Assembly (NCBI GenBank): GCA_038227995.1
Contig: JBBRPP010000022.1
Span: 1 to 64,000, forward strand
Origin: WLMZ01 sp038227995
GTDB taxonomy: Bacteria > Actinomycetota > Acidimicrobiia > Acidimicrobiales > Ilumatobacteraceae
DNA length: 64,000 nt
Reading direction: 5' to 3'
Part shown: piece by piece, positions 1-8,827 of the stretch
How positions within the stretch are numbered: position 1 is the stretch's first letter
Layout of the letters: each line of letters starts with the position of its first letter
Position numbers and translations under genes: made by a program
Notes under the pieces: generated by a model
Seen by the model: the letters and a program-made list of their open reading frames with translations, nothing else
The model's database searches: none
What the model was told of the DNA's origin: nothing

Positions 1-98
1 ACATCGTTGGTGTGCTCACCCGCCGACCGCCGCCGACGAATCTCCAACCGCACCTCATCCGACAACCGATTCCACCCGCGCCCACGACCCACAGCCAT
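1..98 (-). CDS. N-terminal fragment of a transposase-like DNA-binding protein (cut by window edge)
   Basis: An ATG at 98 on the minus strand follows a good ribosome binding site (GAGAGGGG) and opens a frame that runs off the left edge. The 32 visible residues begin MAVGRGRGWNRLSDE and are very Arg-rich. They resemble the start of IS30-type transposases or other helix-turn-helix recombinase-like proteins of actinobacteria. Only the N-terminus is visible, so no catalytic residue can be checked, and another HTH protein is possible. Confidence 0.4.
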   Translation of the reverse strand, partial: MAVGRGRGWNRLSDEVRLEIRRRRSAGEHTND

Positions 99-197
99 CA
101 CATCCCCTCTCAAGATGCACTGACCACTGGAATCCAAGCGCGTCCAAGACGACTTTTGCTGACAGCGTGGCGAGTGCCGGTCAACGTGACAGCGGAA

Positions 198-959
198 TCA
201 CCAGATGTCGTCGCCGCGCATGAGCGCGTCAGCACCACCATCGGTGAACAGGACCTGACCGGTGACGAGCGTGTTCTCGGGCGACGTCAGGAAGGCCAGG
301 ATCGGCGCCACCTGCTCGGGATCTGCGTGACCGCCGAACGGCATCGGCGTGCCCGTGTTCAACATCTCCAGGCCGGCAGGGTCGTCGAGCAGCGACGCGA
401 TCATCGGCGTCTTGATGACGGCCGGGCCGATGGCGTTGAGGGCGATGCCGGCTCCCGCCCACTCGGCGGTCGGGGCGGTGCGCCGCACCCATCTCGCGAG
501 CGCACGCTTCGACGACGAGTACGCGCTGTAGGTCTGCACTTCCGCGGCCGCTGCCGCAGCCTCCTCGTCGCCGGCGAGGCACGCCTCGACCGCGGCATCG
601 ATCGGGGGGAAGAGAACGGCGATCGATGCGATGGTGACGGCCCGCGGATGGTCGCCGGCGGCCAGCAACGGACGTAAACCCTCGAGCAGCGCGACCGTGC
701 CGAAGTAGTTCACGCGCACCGTGAGGCTGGTCATCCCGAACGTTCCCGCGCCGGCGACGATCGCGTCGAGCGAACCGCCTGCCAATTTCTTCACGGCCTC
801 GATCGCGTGCGTACGTCCGGACGCGGTCCCCATGTCGGCGACGACATCGGCGTCGTGCAGATCGAGCGTGATCACCCGGTTGCCGCGCTCGGTCAGGTAT
901 TCGGTTGTGGCGCGACCGATCCCGGATGCAGAGCCGGTGACGAGATACGTGCGGGTCAT
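198..959 (-). CDS. SDR-family NAD(P)-dependent oxidoreductase
   Basis: A 253-residue classical short-chain dehydrogenase. The N-terminal Rossmann motif reads GSASGIGR (residues about 8-15), followed by AGAG at the usual NNAG position. The catalytic tyrosine and lysine lie in YSSSK, and the C-terminus carries the usual NAIGPAVIKTPM and GQVLFTDGG segments. I chose ATG at 959 because GGAGAAG sits just upstream of it; a TTG four codons earlier would overlap that site. The segment between the central strands and the Tyr-Lys pair holds an acidic Ala-rich stretch (about residues 130-145). The substrate is not readable; hydroxysteroid dehydrogenase-like enzymes have this general form. Confidence 0.85.
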   Translation of the reverse strand: MTRTYLVTGSASGIGRATTEYLTERGNRVITLDLHDADVVADMGTASGRTHAIEAVKKLAGGSLDAIVAGAGTFGMTSLTVRVNYFGTVALLEGLRPLLAAGDHPRAVTIASIAVLFPPIDAAVEACLAGDEEAAAAAAEVQTYSAYSSSKRALARWVRRTAPTAEWAGAGIALNAIGPAVIKTPMIASLLDDPAGLEMLNTGTPMPFGGHADPEQVAPILAFLTSPENTLVTGQVLFTDGGADALMRGDDIW

Positions 960-1046
960 GTTCTTCTCCAACTCGACGAGGGTTCGACTTCGGGAGTCTG
1001 ACAGAACGACCCGCGATCACCACAGCCATGGCAGCGACATCGGCGG

Positions 1047-1505
1047 TCAGTCGGGCGTCGGGGAAGTCTCCAGCGCAGCGATCAGATCGTTGCCACGATT
1101 GGTCTGGAAGCCGACGGTGTGTGGTCCGTCTGCCGCAGTCCACTCGATGACCAGGAAGGACATCGGCCCGCGGCGATACCGGCCAGGCCCCCGCAGGGAC
1201 TTGGTGACGGCCATCGAGGTGATCTCACGCCTCGGGATGGTCAGCACCCGCCGAGGCACCGCCAAGACGAAGCAGACGTCGTGGGACAGGATCGCGAGCA
1301 CGCCGTTCCCGCCGAGTCGAGTGCCGGATGCGGCCTGTCCACCGGGCATCAGCACGCCGACCATCATCGTCGCTCCGACGGTCGCCGGGTCGTCGGCTGC
1401 GCTCTGTGTCGCTCGCCCGGCGACGCCTCGGACGCCGACCGTCAACACGACGATGAACAACGCCAGAACGACAGCCGACCCGATCAGCACCAACCACAGC
1501 GACAT
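1047..1505 (-). CDS. Hypothetical single-span membrane protein
   Basis: 152 residues. One hydrophobic helix (about residues 2-22, SLWLVLIGSAVVLALFIVVL) is followed by a soluble domain with beta-strand-like segments (VCFVLAVPRR, MSFLVIEWTA). The frame stays open to 1601, but the upstream part is Arg/Cys-rich without coding character, so ATG 1505 is preferred. It lies 31 bp downstream of the MFS gene on the same strand and could share its transcript. I do not recognise the family. The soluble part has the look of a small PH-like or bacterial membrane-flanked domain, which is only an impression. Confidence 0.6.
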   Translation of the reverse strand: MSLWLVLIGSAVVLALFIVVLTVGVRGVAGRATQSAADDPATVGATMMVGVLMPGGQAASGTRLGGNGVLAILSHDVCFVLAVPRRVLTIPRREITSMAVTKSLRGPGRYRRGPMSFLVIEWTAADGPHTVGFQTNRGNDLIAALETSPTPD

Positions 1506-1536
1506 GCCGCGAAGGTAGCCGTCGCGGCGGGTCCGC

Positions 1537-2736
1537 TCAGGCAGCAGCCGGCACCGAGCCACGCGTGTTCGCGCGCAATGACCGCAGAGCGATGAATCCA
1601 CTGGCCGCGATGACGCTCGCGACGGCGAACGCGCCTCGCTCCGACCACAGGCTGACGACCAGGCCCAACATCGGGGCGGCGAGTCCGCCGGACAGATCGA
1701 AGAAGACCGAGAACGTCCCGACCGCGTGACTGCGTTCTGCGTCCGGCGCGTCGTTGACCACGGCCGAGAACAACGCCGGGAAGAGCAACGACTGGCCGAT
1801 GCTCAATGCGACGGTCGCGACGTACACGCCGATGACCGATGCCCACACCGCGAACAGCAGACCAGCCAGCGTGGCCGATCCGAGCGCAACAGCGGACGCA
1901 ACGCGCCAACCGAGTTGATCGGGCAGCCTCGCGCCGAACACACGGATCAGCAACACGACACCGGCGTACGTCGCGAACACCGGGCCGACGTTGTGGATCC
2001 CGATCTTGTCGCCGTAGATCGCGAGAAACGCGGAGAACCCCGTGAACGGCACGAGCCCGAGGAACATCACGACCCCGGGGCGCAGCGCCGCGCGGTTGAG
2101 GATCGTGGTGGGTCGATGATCGGAGATCTCGCCAATCGGTGTCTTCATCCCGAACGCGGCCGCAACGAGCGCCAGGACCCCGCCTGTCAGCCAGTTGGCG
2201 CGGTAGCTGTAGGTCTTGGCCATGTGCTCGCCCAGGGTCGGGCCGAGTGCGAGTCCGGCATACAACGCAACCGAGAAGTACGACGCGGCTTCGCCGCGAC
2301 GATCAGCCGGCGCCAGGTCCTGTACGGCCGTCGCCGCACCGACGAACACCGCTGCTTCGCCGATCCCCGTGATCATTCGCAGACCGATCAACACCGGCAG
2401 ATGTCCGGCGAAGTCGTACGCCGCCACCGACACCGCGACGATCAGCGATCCACCGACGACCAGGATCCGCCGCCCCTTGCGGTCGCCCAGCCGGCCCGCC
2501 CATGGCCGCAGGATCGCAGCCGCGACCGAGAAGATGCCGACGGAGACCCCGACCTCGAACCCGTTGCCGTGGAGGTGATCCTTCACGTAGCGCGGCAGCG
2601 TCGGCAGCAACGTCCCCAGCGCGGTGAAGTACGCCAGGCTCGCCAACGTCACCATCAGGAACGGCACCGTGACGAGGCGGCCGCGCTCGCTCGAGCCCGA
2701 TGTGGGCAGCGATGTCGAGGCTGAGGTGTCGTCCAC
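1537..2736 (-). CDS. Major facilitator superfamily transporter
   Basis: 399 residues with about 12 hydrophobic spans. The MFS loop 2-3 signature appears as GRLGDRKGRR near residues 80-90, and the second half begins after a hydrophilic central loop (EISDHRPTT). The protein is likely a proton-coupled drug or metabolite exporter in the cytoplasmic membrane; the substrate cannot be read. It starts with GTG at 2736 and no clear ribosome binding site. It lies downstream of the two acyl-CoA dehydrogenase genes on the same strand, separated by a 94 bp gap, so co-transcription is possible but not shown. Confidence 0.88.
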   Translation of the reverse strand: MDDTSASTSLPTSGSSERGRLVTVPFLMVTLASLAYFTALGTLLPTLPRYVKDHLHGNGFEVGVSVGIFSVAAAILRPWAGRLGDRKGRRILVVGGSLIVAVSVAAYDFAGHLPVLIGLRMITGIGEAAVFVGAATAVQDLAPADRRGEAASYFSVALYAGLALGPTLGEHMAKTYSYRANWLTGGVLALVAAAFGMKTPIGEISDHRPTTILNRAALRPGVVMFLGLVPFTGFSAFLAIYGDKIGIHNVGPVFATYAGVVLLIRVFGARLPDQLGWRVASAVALGSATLAGLLFAVWASVIGVYVATVALSIGQSLLFPALFSAVVNDAPDAERSHAVGTFSVFFDLSGGLAAPMLGLVVSLWSERGAFAVASVIAASGFIALRSLRANTRGSVPAAA

Positions 2737-2830
2737 GGAACGTCAACCATCGCAGGCGAGAGCGGCGTCACACCAAACGGCTGACGCGTGTCACATCAAG
2801 CCCGCATCACCCACCCGATCAAACCTCTCA

Positions 2831-4063
2831 TCAACCCCGGGGCGTGACCGCCTTGCGAACGTCGCGGAACGGAAGGTCGCGATCCAACTCGGGTTCCTTC
2901 GGCAGACCGAGCACGCGCTCGCCGATGATGTTGCGTTGGATCTGATCGGTGCCACCGCCGATCGACGTGAAGTACGCGTTGAGCGCGAGGAAGTTGGCCG
3001 CCGCAGCATCGGGATGATCGGGACCGTCCAGCATCGCTTCGGCACCCACGATCAGCGCCTGCACGTGCGCGCCCTGGTGGAGGATTCTCGACATCGCCAA
3101 CTTGCCCAGCGACAGGATCGGCGCCGACGAACCCTGCGTCAATTGGGCCTTGGCCCGCAGGCCGTTCCACCGGTTGACCGTCCACAGCGAATGGACACGC
3201 GCGATCGCCTGCCGGATCGAGGGATCGTTCGATCGACCGTACGATCTCGCCAGCGCGGCGAGGTCGACCTGTGCCCCCGGCCCGCTGCCTCCGACGGTGT
3301 CGTCGTTCGTGCTCGGCTGCGACGCGTCGCCTGCTTCGTTCGACGGTGCGCGGCGCGGACCGCGCGCCATGTCGCCCATCAGTGAGCGTTCGTACGCAAG
3401 CGCGGTCTGCAGCACCCGCCAACCGTCATTGAGACCACCGACCATGTTCTCGGCCGGAACGCGGGCCTGATCGATGAACACCTCGTTGAAATGTGACTCG
3501 CCGGTGATCTGCTTGATCGGCCGCACATCGACGCCGGGCTGGCGCATCGGGAACCAGAAGAACGTGATGCCGCGATGCTTGGGGACATCCCAGTCGGTGC
3601 GGGCGATCAACATCCCGTACTCGGCCGTCCGCGCGCTGGACGTCCACACCTTCTGCCCGGTGATGATCCACTCGTCGCCATCTCGGTCAGCGCGCGTCTG
3701 GAGCCCGGCGAGATCTGATCCGGCGCCGGGCTCGGAGTAGAGCAGGCACATCGTCACCTGATCGAGCAGCAGCGGTCGGATCAGCTTTCGCTTCAACGCC
3801 TCGGTCCCGTAGGCGAGCAACGTGTTGGCCCACAGGTTGTAGACGTCCTGGCGCGCGCCCGGTGCGCCGACTCGACGGAACTCGTCGGCGATGACGACGG
3901 CGTCATCGGCAGTGAGGCCGAGCCCGAACCATTGACGCGGCCACGTCGGCACGGCGTAGCCGGAGTCGATGACGAGTTCGAGCCACTCGACCTTGGGGCG
4001 ATCCGGCATCCAGTTGGTGGCGAGCCACGACCGGACGTCTTGACGAAGGTCATCCACGAGCAT
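2831..4063 (-). CDS. Acyl-CoA dehydrogenase (FadE-type), second of a tandem pair
   Basis: 410 residues. FAD- and substrate-binding motifs are present: YSEPGAGSDLAGLQT, WIITGQKVWTSSA and a C-terminal GGGTDQIQRNIIGERVLGLP. The glutamate of LAYERS is the likely catalytic base, as in the isovaleryl-CoA and FadE-type enzymes. The position equivalent to Glu376 of medium-chain enzymes is glycine. A polar insertion (GDASQPSTNDDTVGGSG) lies between middle and C-terminal domains. ATG 4063 sits 3 nt after GGAG; ATG 4072 is an alternative. It overlaps the end of the upstream dehydrogenase gene by 14 bp, so the two are translationally coupled and may form a heteromeric enzyme, as FadE28-FadE29 do. Confidence 0.88.
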   Translation of the reverse strand: MLVDDLRQDVRSWLATNWMPDRPKVEWLELVIDSGYAVPTWPRQWFGLGLTADDAVVIADEFRRVGAPGARQDVYNLWANTLLAYGTEALKRKLIRPLLLDQVTMCLLYSEPGAGSDLAGLQTRADRDGDEWIITGQKVWTSSARTAEYGMLIARTDWDVPKHRGITFFWFPMRQPGVDVRPIKQITGESHFNEVFIDQARVPAENMVGGLNDGWRVLQTALAYERSLMGDMARGPRRAPSNEAGDASQPSTNDDTVGGSGPGAQVDLAALARSYGRSNDPSIRQAIARVHSLWTVNRWNGLRAKAQLTQGSSAPILSLGKLAMSRILHQGAHVQALIVGAEAMLDGPDHPDAAAANFLALNAYFTSIGGGTDQIQRNIIGERVLGLPKEPELDRDLPFRDVRKAVTPRG

Positions 4064-5336
4064 TGTCTCCATTCGTCGTGCTGCTTGATGCTTGCTGGGC
4101 CGATGCGGCTGTGCGGATGTCTCGGTACGGAAGGTCCCGATCGACAGAAGGTTCGCGCGGCAGACCCAGCATCTGCTCACCGAGGATGTTGCGTTGGATC
4201 TCGTCCGTACCGCCGGCGATCGACTGCGCCGGCGTCGACACCAACACCTCGGCGATCACGCCATCGTCGAGGGAACCGGGACCGGCGAGCATCCCCGCCG
4301 CTGCGGCCAGGTGGGTGTGGGCCGCCGCCGACGAGCGCGCGATGTGGCTCATCCCCAACTTGCCGATCGAGCCTTCCGCACCCGGCGCGCGCCCGAGGGC
4401 GCGCGCAGCCTGGGCCCGTTGTTGGGTCCACTGTTGCGTGCGCTGCATCGACAGCACTCGACTGGCTGCATCGCGGGCGACCGCGTCCGGCACGTCGCCG
4501 GCTCCCGTCCGCTCGACGACGAGATCGGGTCGACCTGCGCGTTGCGGATACCACTCGTACGTGCGGAAGTAGTCGTCGGCCTCGCGCGCGGCCTCGGCCA
4601 ACGCTCGCCCCCCACTGCGGTCGATCGTTCGACGACGCACCGAGCCGAATCGCCGCTCGTGAGCAAGTGTGGTCAGCGCGACCCTCCAGCCTTCGCCCTC
4701 GGCACCGATCATGTGGCTCGCGGGCACACGCGCATCGGTGAGGAAGATCTCGTTGAACGACGAGTGCCCGTTCATCTGCCGCAGCGGACGCACCTCGACA
4801 CCGGGCTGATGCATCGGCAACGCGAAGCACGTGATGCCGCGATGCTTGGGGATGTCACGGTCGGTCCTGGCCAACAGGAGACCGAGGTCGGCATGATGGG
4901 CGCTGGTGCTCCACAGCTTCTGGCCGTTGATGATCCACTCGTCGCCGTCGCGCTGGGCCGAGGTGCTCAAACCAGCGAGATCGCTGCCGCTGCCGGGCTC
5001 GCTGAACAGTTGGCACCACGTGTCCTCACCCGTGAGAATTCGCTCCAACAGCAGGCGCTGCACGTAAGCGCTGCCATGCGACAAGATCGTGGGAGCGGCC
5101 AAACCGGTCGACACCCCTACGGGTGTACCAACGGCGCCGGCCGCGTCGATCTCGTCGGCAACGATGTCATCCGCCCACGCAGCCAGTCCCAACCCGAACG
5201 TGTCGCGCGGCCACGAGGGGGCTGCCCATCCCGAAGCGACCAGTAGCCGTCTCCATTCCACGAGGGCCATCGAGGGTTGCCAGTTGGCGGAGATCCACTC
5301 GCGGATCTGATGCCGAACGTCGTCCTGCTGATCCAC
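4050..5336 (-). CDS. Acyl-CoA dehydrogenase (FadE-type), first of a tandem pair
   Basis: 428 residues, paralogous to the next gene. Motifs are FSEPGSGSDLAGLST, WIINGQKLWSTSA and GGTDEIQRNILGEQMLGLP; the probable base is the Glu of LAHERR. The protein oxidises an acyl-CoA with FAD and passes electrons to ETF. Two GTG starts are possible, 5342 and 5336; I prefer 5336 because AGGGGG then falls at a normal distance, whereas it would run into the 5342 start. Both subunits keep the FAD motifs and the Glu, so neither is an obvious inactive partner. The gene diverges from the CocE hydrolase across about 90 bp. Confidence 0.88.
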   Translation of the reverse strand: MDQQDDVRHQIREWISANWQPSMALVEWRRLLVASGWAAPSWPRDTFGLGLAAWADDIVADEIDAAGAVGTPVGVSTGLAAPTILSHGSAYVQRLLLERILTGEDTWCQLFSEPGSGSDLAGLSTSAQRDGDEWIINGQKLWSTSAHHADLGLLLARTDRDIPKHRGITCFALPMHQPGVEVRPLRQMNGHSSFNEIFLTDARVPASHMIGAEGEGWRVALTTLAHERRFGSVRRRTIDRSGGRALAEAAREADDYFRTYEWYPQRAGRPDLVVERTGAGDVPDAVARDAASRVLSMQRTQQWTQQRAQAARALGRAPGAEGSIGKLGMSHIARSSAAAHTHLAAAAGMLAGPGSLDDGVIAEVLVSTPAQSIAGGTDEIQRNILGEQMLGLPREPSVDRDLPYRDIRTAASAQQASSSTTNGDNARG

Positions 5337-5414
5337 CTTCACCCCCTGGTCGTCTCGTGATCACCGCCATGATCGCGGATCGGCATCGCCTGAACCCCAG
5401 TGGCGGTCGTGCTC

Positions 5415-5420
5415 TATCGT
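5415..5420 (+). promoter_or_regulatory. -10 box of a leaderless promoter for the CocE hydrolase
   Basis: TATCGT followed by 6 nt and the GTG at 5427. A transcript beginning at the normal distance from this -10 would start on the start codon. No ribosome binding site is present upstream of the GTG. Confidence 0.5.
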
Positions 5421-5426
5421 CGCGTC

Positions 5427-7418
5427 GTGACAACGGATTCACGCGAGATCGAAATCATCGAGACGATCTGGATCGATCTACCCGACCGACCACGCTTGGC
5501 TGGGCGGCTGTGGAGACCTGTCGACACGGAGACATCGCCCGTGCCGACGATCCTGGAGTTCCTGCCGTATCGCCGCCGCGACGGCACCGCGGCGCGCGAC
5601 GAATCGACGTATCCCGCCTTTGCCCACGCCGGGTACGCGGGTCTGCGGGTCGACATGCGCGGTACGGGTGATTCCGATGGCCTGTACGACGACGAGTACT
5701 CCGAGACCGAACTCGCCGACGCCGAGGCGGTGATCGCATGGATCGCCGACCAACCGTGGAGTGACGGCACGGTTGGCATGATGGGCATCAGTTGGGGCGG
5801 GTTCAATTCGTTGCAGGTCGCGGCGCGACGTCCCCCGGCGCTGAAGGCCGTGATCTCGCTGGCATCGACCGCCGATCGGTACAACGACGACATCCACTAT
5901 CGCGACGGCTGCCATCTCGGCGCGCAGTTGTCATGGGCGACCACTGTGTTGGCGTACATCGCCCGGCCCCCGGACAGCGATGTGGTCGGTGATCGGTGGC
6001 GGTCGATGTGGCTCGATCGGCTCGATGCGTTGGAACCGGCGAGCATGATCTGGATCGGGCACCAACGTCGTGACGCGTTCTGGAAGCACGGCTCGATCTG
6101 CGAGGACTTCGCAGCGGTCGACGTTCCGGCGCTCGTCATCGCGGGCTGGGCAGACGGCTATCGCAACACTCCGGCCAAGGCGGTTGCCGGACTCGGCAGT
6201 CCCAGCGTCGCGCTCAACGGACCATGGATCCACAAGTACCCGCACTTCGCCTGGCCCCAGCCACGGGCCGATTTCCACGCCGAGGCGATCCGCTGGTGGG
6301 ATCGCTGGCTGAAGGGGATCGACAACGGCGCCGATGCGTTGCCACGGCAGCGAGCCTTCATCGCGTGCAACGTTCGCCCGGACGAACGCGGCGATCGCGA
6401 GCCCGGTCGATGGGTCGCGCGCGACTCGATCATCACCGATCACGTGCAACGCCTGTACCTCGTCGCCCCTGGCCGGTTGGCCGACACCCCGGTCGGCGCC
6501 GGCGAGATGGTCGTCGAGACCGCTGAGTCGTGCGGGGCCGATGCCGGGGCGTTCTTCGTGGTCAGCCCCGACATCGAGCTGCCGGCCGATCAACGAATCG
6601 ACGACTCGGCATCCGCGGTCTTCGACTCCGATGTCCTCGTCGCAGACGTAGACGTGCTCGGCCGGACTCGGCTGCGGATTCGAATCGCGATCGATCAGGC
6701 ACAGGGCAACCTCATCGCACGGCTCGAGGACGTCCATCCCGACGGTGCCTCGCACCGCGTGGCGGTCGGTGTCCTCAACCTCTCCCATCGCCACGGCAAC
6801 GAATCGCTGCAGCCGATGACGCCCGGGCGGTTCGAGTCGATCGATCTCATGCTCGACGACACCGGCTATCGATTCGTGGCCGGCCACCGCATTCGCCTTG
6901 CGCTGTCGACCACGTACTTCCCGATGGTGCTGCCGCCACCGACGCACATTCGAGCAATCATCGTGCTCGGCGCGGCTTCGTACATCGAGTTGCCGACACC
7001 GGGCGATCTCGTCGACATCGATCTTCCGGAACCGGCGGACGGCTTGCTCCCGGTCTACGAAACGCTGAGCGCCGGCGTTTCCAGCCGCGTCGTCACGCGC
7101 GCCGAAGACGGCACTGCCGCGACGACGACCGTCAGCAGCGACGGCGGCGAGGTCGTACACCCGACGAACGGAATGATCTGGCGTGAGACACACGACAGCA
7201 CGGCATCGATCGGTGACGATCCGTTGAGCTTCGAATGTGTCGAGCGGGTGACCGTGATGCGACGTCGCGACAGCATCGAGACGTACTGCGTCGCGACCGG
7301 CAGGCTGACGGCAACAGCGACCGCGTGGTGCATCGAAGCGGCCATCACCGCGACCGAGGACGGACTCGAGGTGTTCTCACGTTCGTGGTCGCAGGACATT
7401 CCCCGCGATCATCAGTGA
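5427..7418 (+). CDS. CocE/NonD-family serine hydrolase (X-Pro dipeptidyl-peptidase-like)
   Basis: 663 residues. An alpha/beta-hydrolase domain with nucleophile motif GISWGG (about residue 117) is preceded by RVDMRGTGDSDG. The catalytic His is probably in the PHFAW region. A C-terminal jelly-roll domain (from about residue 330) carries the typical GHRIRLALSTTYFPM segment. The family cleaves esters, amides or acyl-prolyl peptides; the natural substrate is unknown. The frame is open from GTG 5400, but GTG 5427 is directly behind a -10 box and gives the usual N-terminus (TTDSREIEI). The end of the protein extends well past the jelly-roll, into a DUF-like region with CVATGRLTATATAWCIEAA. Confidence 0.85.
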   Translation: MTTDSREIEIIETIWIDLPDRPRLAGRLWRPVDTETSPVPTILEFLPYRRRDGTAARDESTYPAFAHAGYAGLRVDMRGTGDSDGLYDDEYSETELADAEAVIAWIADQPWSDGTVGMMGISWGGFNSLQVAARRPPALKAVISLASTADRYNDDIHYRDGCHLGAQLSWATTVLAYIARPPDSDVVGDRWRSMWLDRLDALEPASMIWIGHQRRDAFWKHGSICEDFAAVDVPALVIAGWADGYRNTPAKAVAGLGSPSVALNGPWIHKYPHFAWPQPRADFHAEAIRWWDRWLKGIDNGADALPRQRAFIACNVRPDERGDREPGRWVARDSIITDHVQRLYLVAPGRLADTPVGAGEMVVETAESCGADAGAFFVVSPDIELPADQRIDDSASAVFDSDVLVADVDVLGRTRLRIRIAIDQAQGNLIARLEDVHPDGASHRVAVGVLNLSHRHGNESLQPMTPGRFESIDLMLDDTGYRFVAGHRIRLALSTTYFPMVLPPPTHIRAIIVLGAASYIELPTPGDLVDIDLPEPADGLLPVYETLSAGVSSRVVTRAEDGTAATTTVSSDGGEVVHPTNGMIWRETHDSTASIGDDPLSFECVERVTVMRRRDSIETYCVATGRLTATATAWCIEAAITATEDGLEVFSRSWSQDIPRDHQ

Positions 7419-7435
7419 TGCACGTCGTGACACGT

Positions 7436-8827
7436 TCAGGCCTGCTTCACGCCGATCGCGATTCCAGCGGCATAGCCATCGCCCGATGACGTGACATCGA
7501 GCGTGGTCGCGGCACCGCCACCTGAAAAGATGTTGTCGTTTGCGTTGCGCACGTCGCGCGCTCCACGGGACGAATACGGCGCACTCTTGGCGTAGACCGT
7601 GTCGGTGAACGTGTCGTCGAAGAACAGCTGTCCGGTGTGGATCGTGGTGCCGCCGACGTTGACCTTCATGTGGATGTGGACGGCGCGCCCGGTGTACCAA
7701 CCGGGGTAGATCGTCGTGAACGTCACGGCCCCATCGGTGCCGGAAACCTGAGTGCCGCGCAGGAACGTGCCGTCGTCATCGGCCGTCGTCGTGGTCGTTG
7801 CGTTGCTGTTGCTGGATGCGACCCCGCCGGGAAGGCCGCCATCTGGTGCACCACCACCGGGCGGGCCACCATCTGGCGCACCACCACCGGGCGGGCCACC
7901 GAAGCCACCGCCACCACCACCTCCGCCGCCACCGTTCGAGCTGGCGCTGGTGGACACGAAGCCCGAGTACAGACCGTTGGCGTCGCAGTGCCAGATGTCC
8001 ACCGACGCGCCCGGCAGGGCTGCGCCCGTTGCCGTGTCGACGACCACGATCTTCAACGCCAGAGGCACGCCCTGGCGGTCCTCGCGGATGTCGTCCCGCA
8101 CCAGGTTCAGGTCGAGGTAGTACGGGCCCTCGGTCATCTCCGCCGCGAGCTGCACGTCGGCGGTCGCCACCGAACCAACCGTTGCGGTCGACGCGGCCGA
8201 CGTCGACGCCGTCGCGTTCGTTGCCGCGGTCGTGCCGGTCGTGTCTGTCGTAGCCCCAGTCGATGCCTTCGATGCGGTCGTCGAGCTGGGCGCGATCGTG
8301 CTCGTGGTCGATGCCTTCGACGATGACGAGCCACATGCAGCGAGCAAGCCGGTGAGACCGGCGGCGCCGAGTCCGAGCAGGGCGGTGCGTCGTCCGAAGC
8401 GCCGATCGACATGCTCGGCGATCTCACGTTGCAACGGCGTCGCGGCCGACGGCTCCGTGTCGAGCGCTGCACCGAAGCGACGGACGAGCGGCGTCAGGAG
8501 TTGATCGACGTCGCTTTCGGGGCCGACCTCGACGAAGGCCACGACCTCGGCCGGGTCTGAGTTCCACAGCGAACGCAACGCCTTGCGATCGAGCCGCTGT
8601 GGAAGGTGGAGGACACTCACATTGCTCAACGACGTGGCCAATCGCTGAGCAACAGGCAAGGTGCCGTCGGTCGACGCGTGATCGACGATCACCATCGACC
8701 AGCCGGATGCCAGTGAACCCCGTGCGGCGCCGTGCAGCCGCCGAAATGCTTCGTCCAGCGTGGCCTCCTGGTTGTGCGCGGAGACGACGAGGACCACAGT
8801 GCGTTCGTTCATGTCGGTCATCATCAT
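7436..8827 (-). CDS. Intradiol ring-cleavage dioxygenase, Tat lipoprotein, with an N-terminal GT2-like domain
   Basis: 463 residues in three parts. Residues 9-115 look like half of a family 2 glycosyltransferase (VVLVVSAHNQEATLDEA, VIVDHASTDGT), but where a DxD metal site would be the sequence is VGPESD. Residues 142-165 form a Tat-lipoprotein signal in the middle of the protein (RRFGRRTALLG, lipobox LAAC with Cys165). A Ser/Thr linker leads to the dioxygenase: TEGPYY (232-237), SVDIWHCDANGLYSG, YPGWY (374-378) and HIH (384-386) supply the two Tyr and two His that bind Fe(III). A Gly/Pro insertion (about 298-340) interrupts the dioxygenase. It overlaps the LysR gene by 4 nt (ATGA). Confidence 0.8.
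   Translation of the reverse strand: MMMTDMNERTVVLVVSAHNQEATLDEAFRRLHGAARGSLASGWSMVIVDHASTDGTLPVAQRLATSLSNVSVLHLPQRLDRKALRSLWNSDPAEVVAFVEVGPESDVDQLLTPLVRRFGAALDTEPSAATPLQREIAEHVDRRFGRRTALLGLGAAGLTGLLAACGSSSSKASTTSTIAPSSTTASKASTGATTDTTGTTAATNATASTSAASTATVGSVATADVQLAAEMTEGPYYLDLNLVRDDIREDRQGVPLALKIVVVDTATGAALPGASVDIWHCDANGLYSGFVSTSASSNGGGGGGGGGGFGGPPGGGAPDGGPPGGGAPDGGLPGGVASSNSNATTTTTADDDGTFLRGTQVSGTDGAVTFTTIYPGWYTGRAVHIHMKVNVGGTTIHTGQLFFDDTFTDTVYAKSAPYSSRGARDVRNANDNIFSGGGAATTLDVTSSGDGYAAGIAIGVKQA
7839..7898. repeat. Two 30-bp tandem repeats coding the Gly/Pro insertion of the dioxygenase
   Basis: Two 30-bp units (7839-7868 and 7869-7898) that differ at a single base encode GGPPGGGAPD twice. 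A degenerate third unit and a poly-Gly run flank them. This is an in-frame expansion inside the dioxygenase fold. Confidence 0.8.

Noticed and set aside
1..98. Complete insertion sequence at the left edge
   Set aside because: No terminal inverted repeat is visible, and only 32 codons are present.
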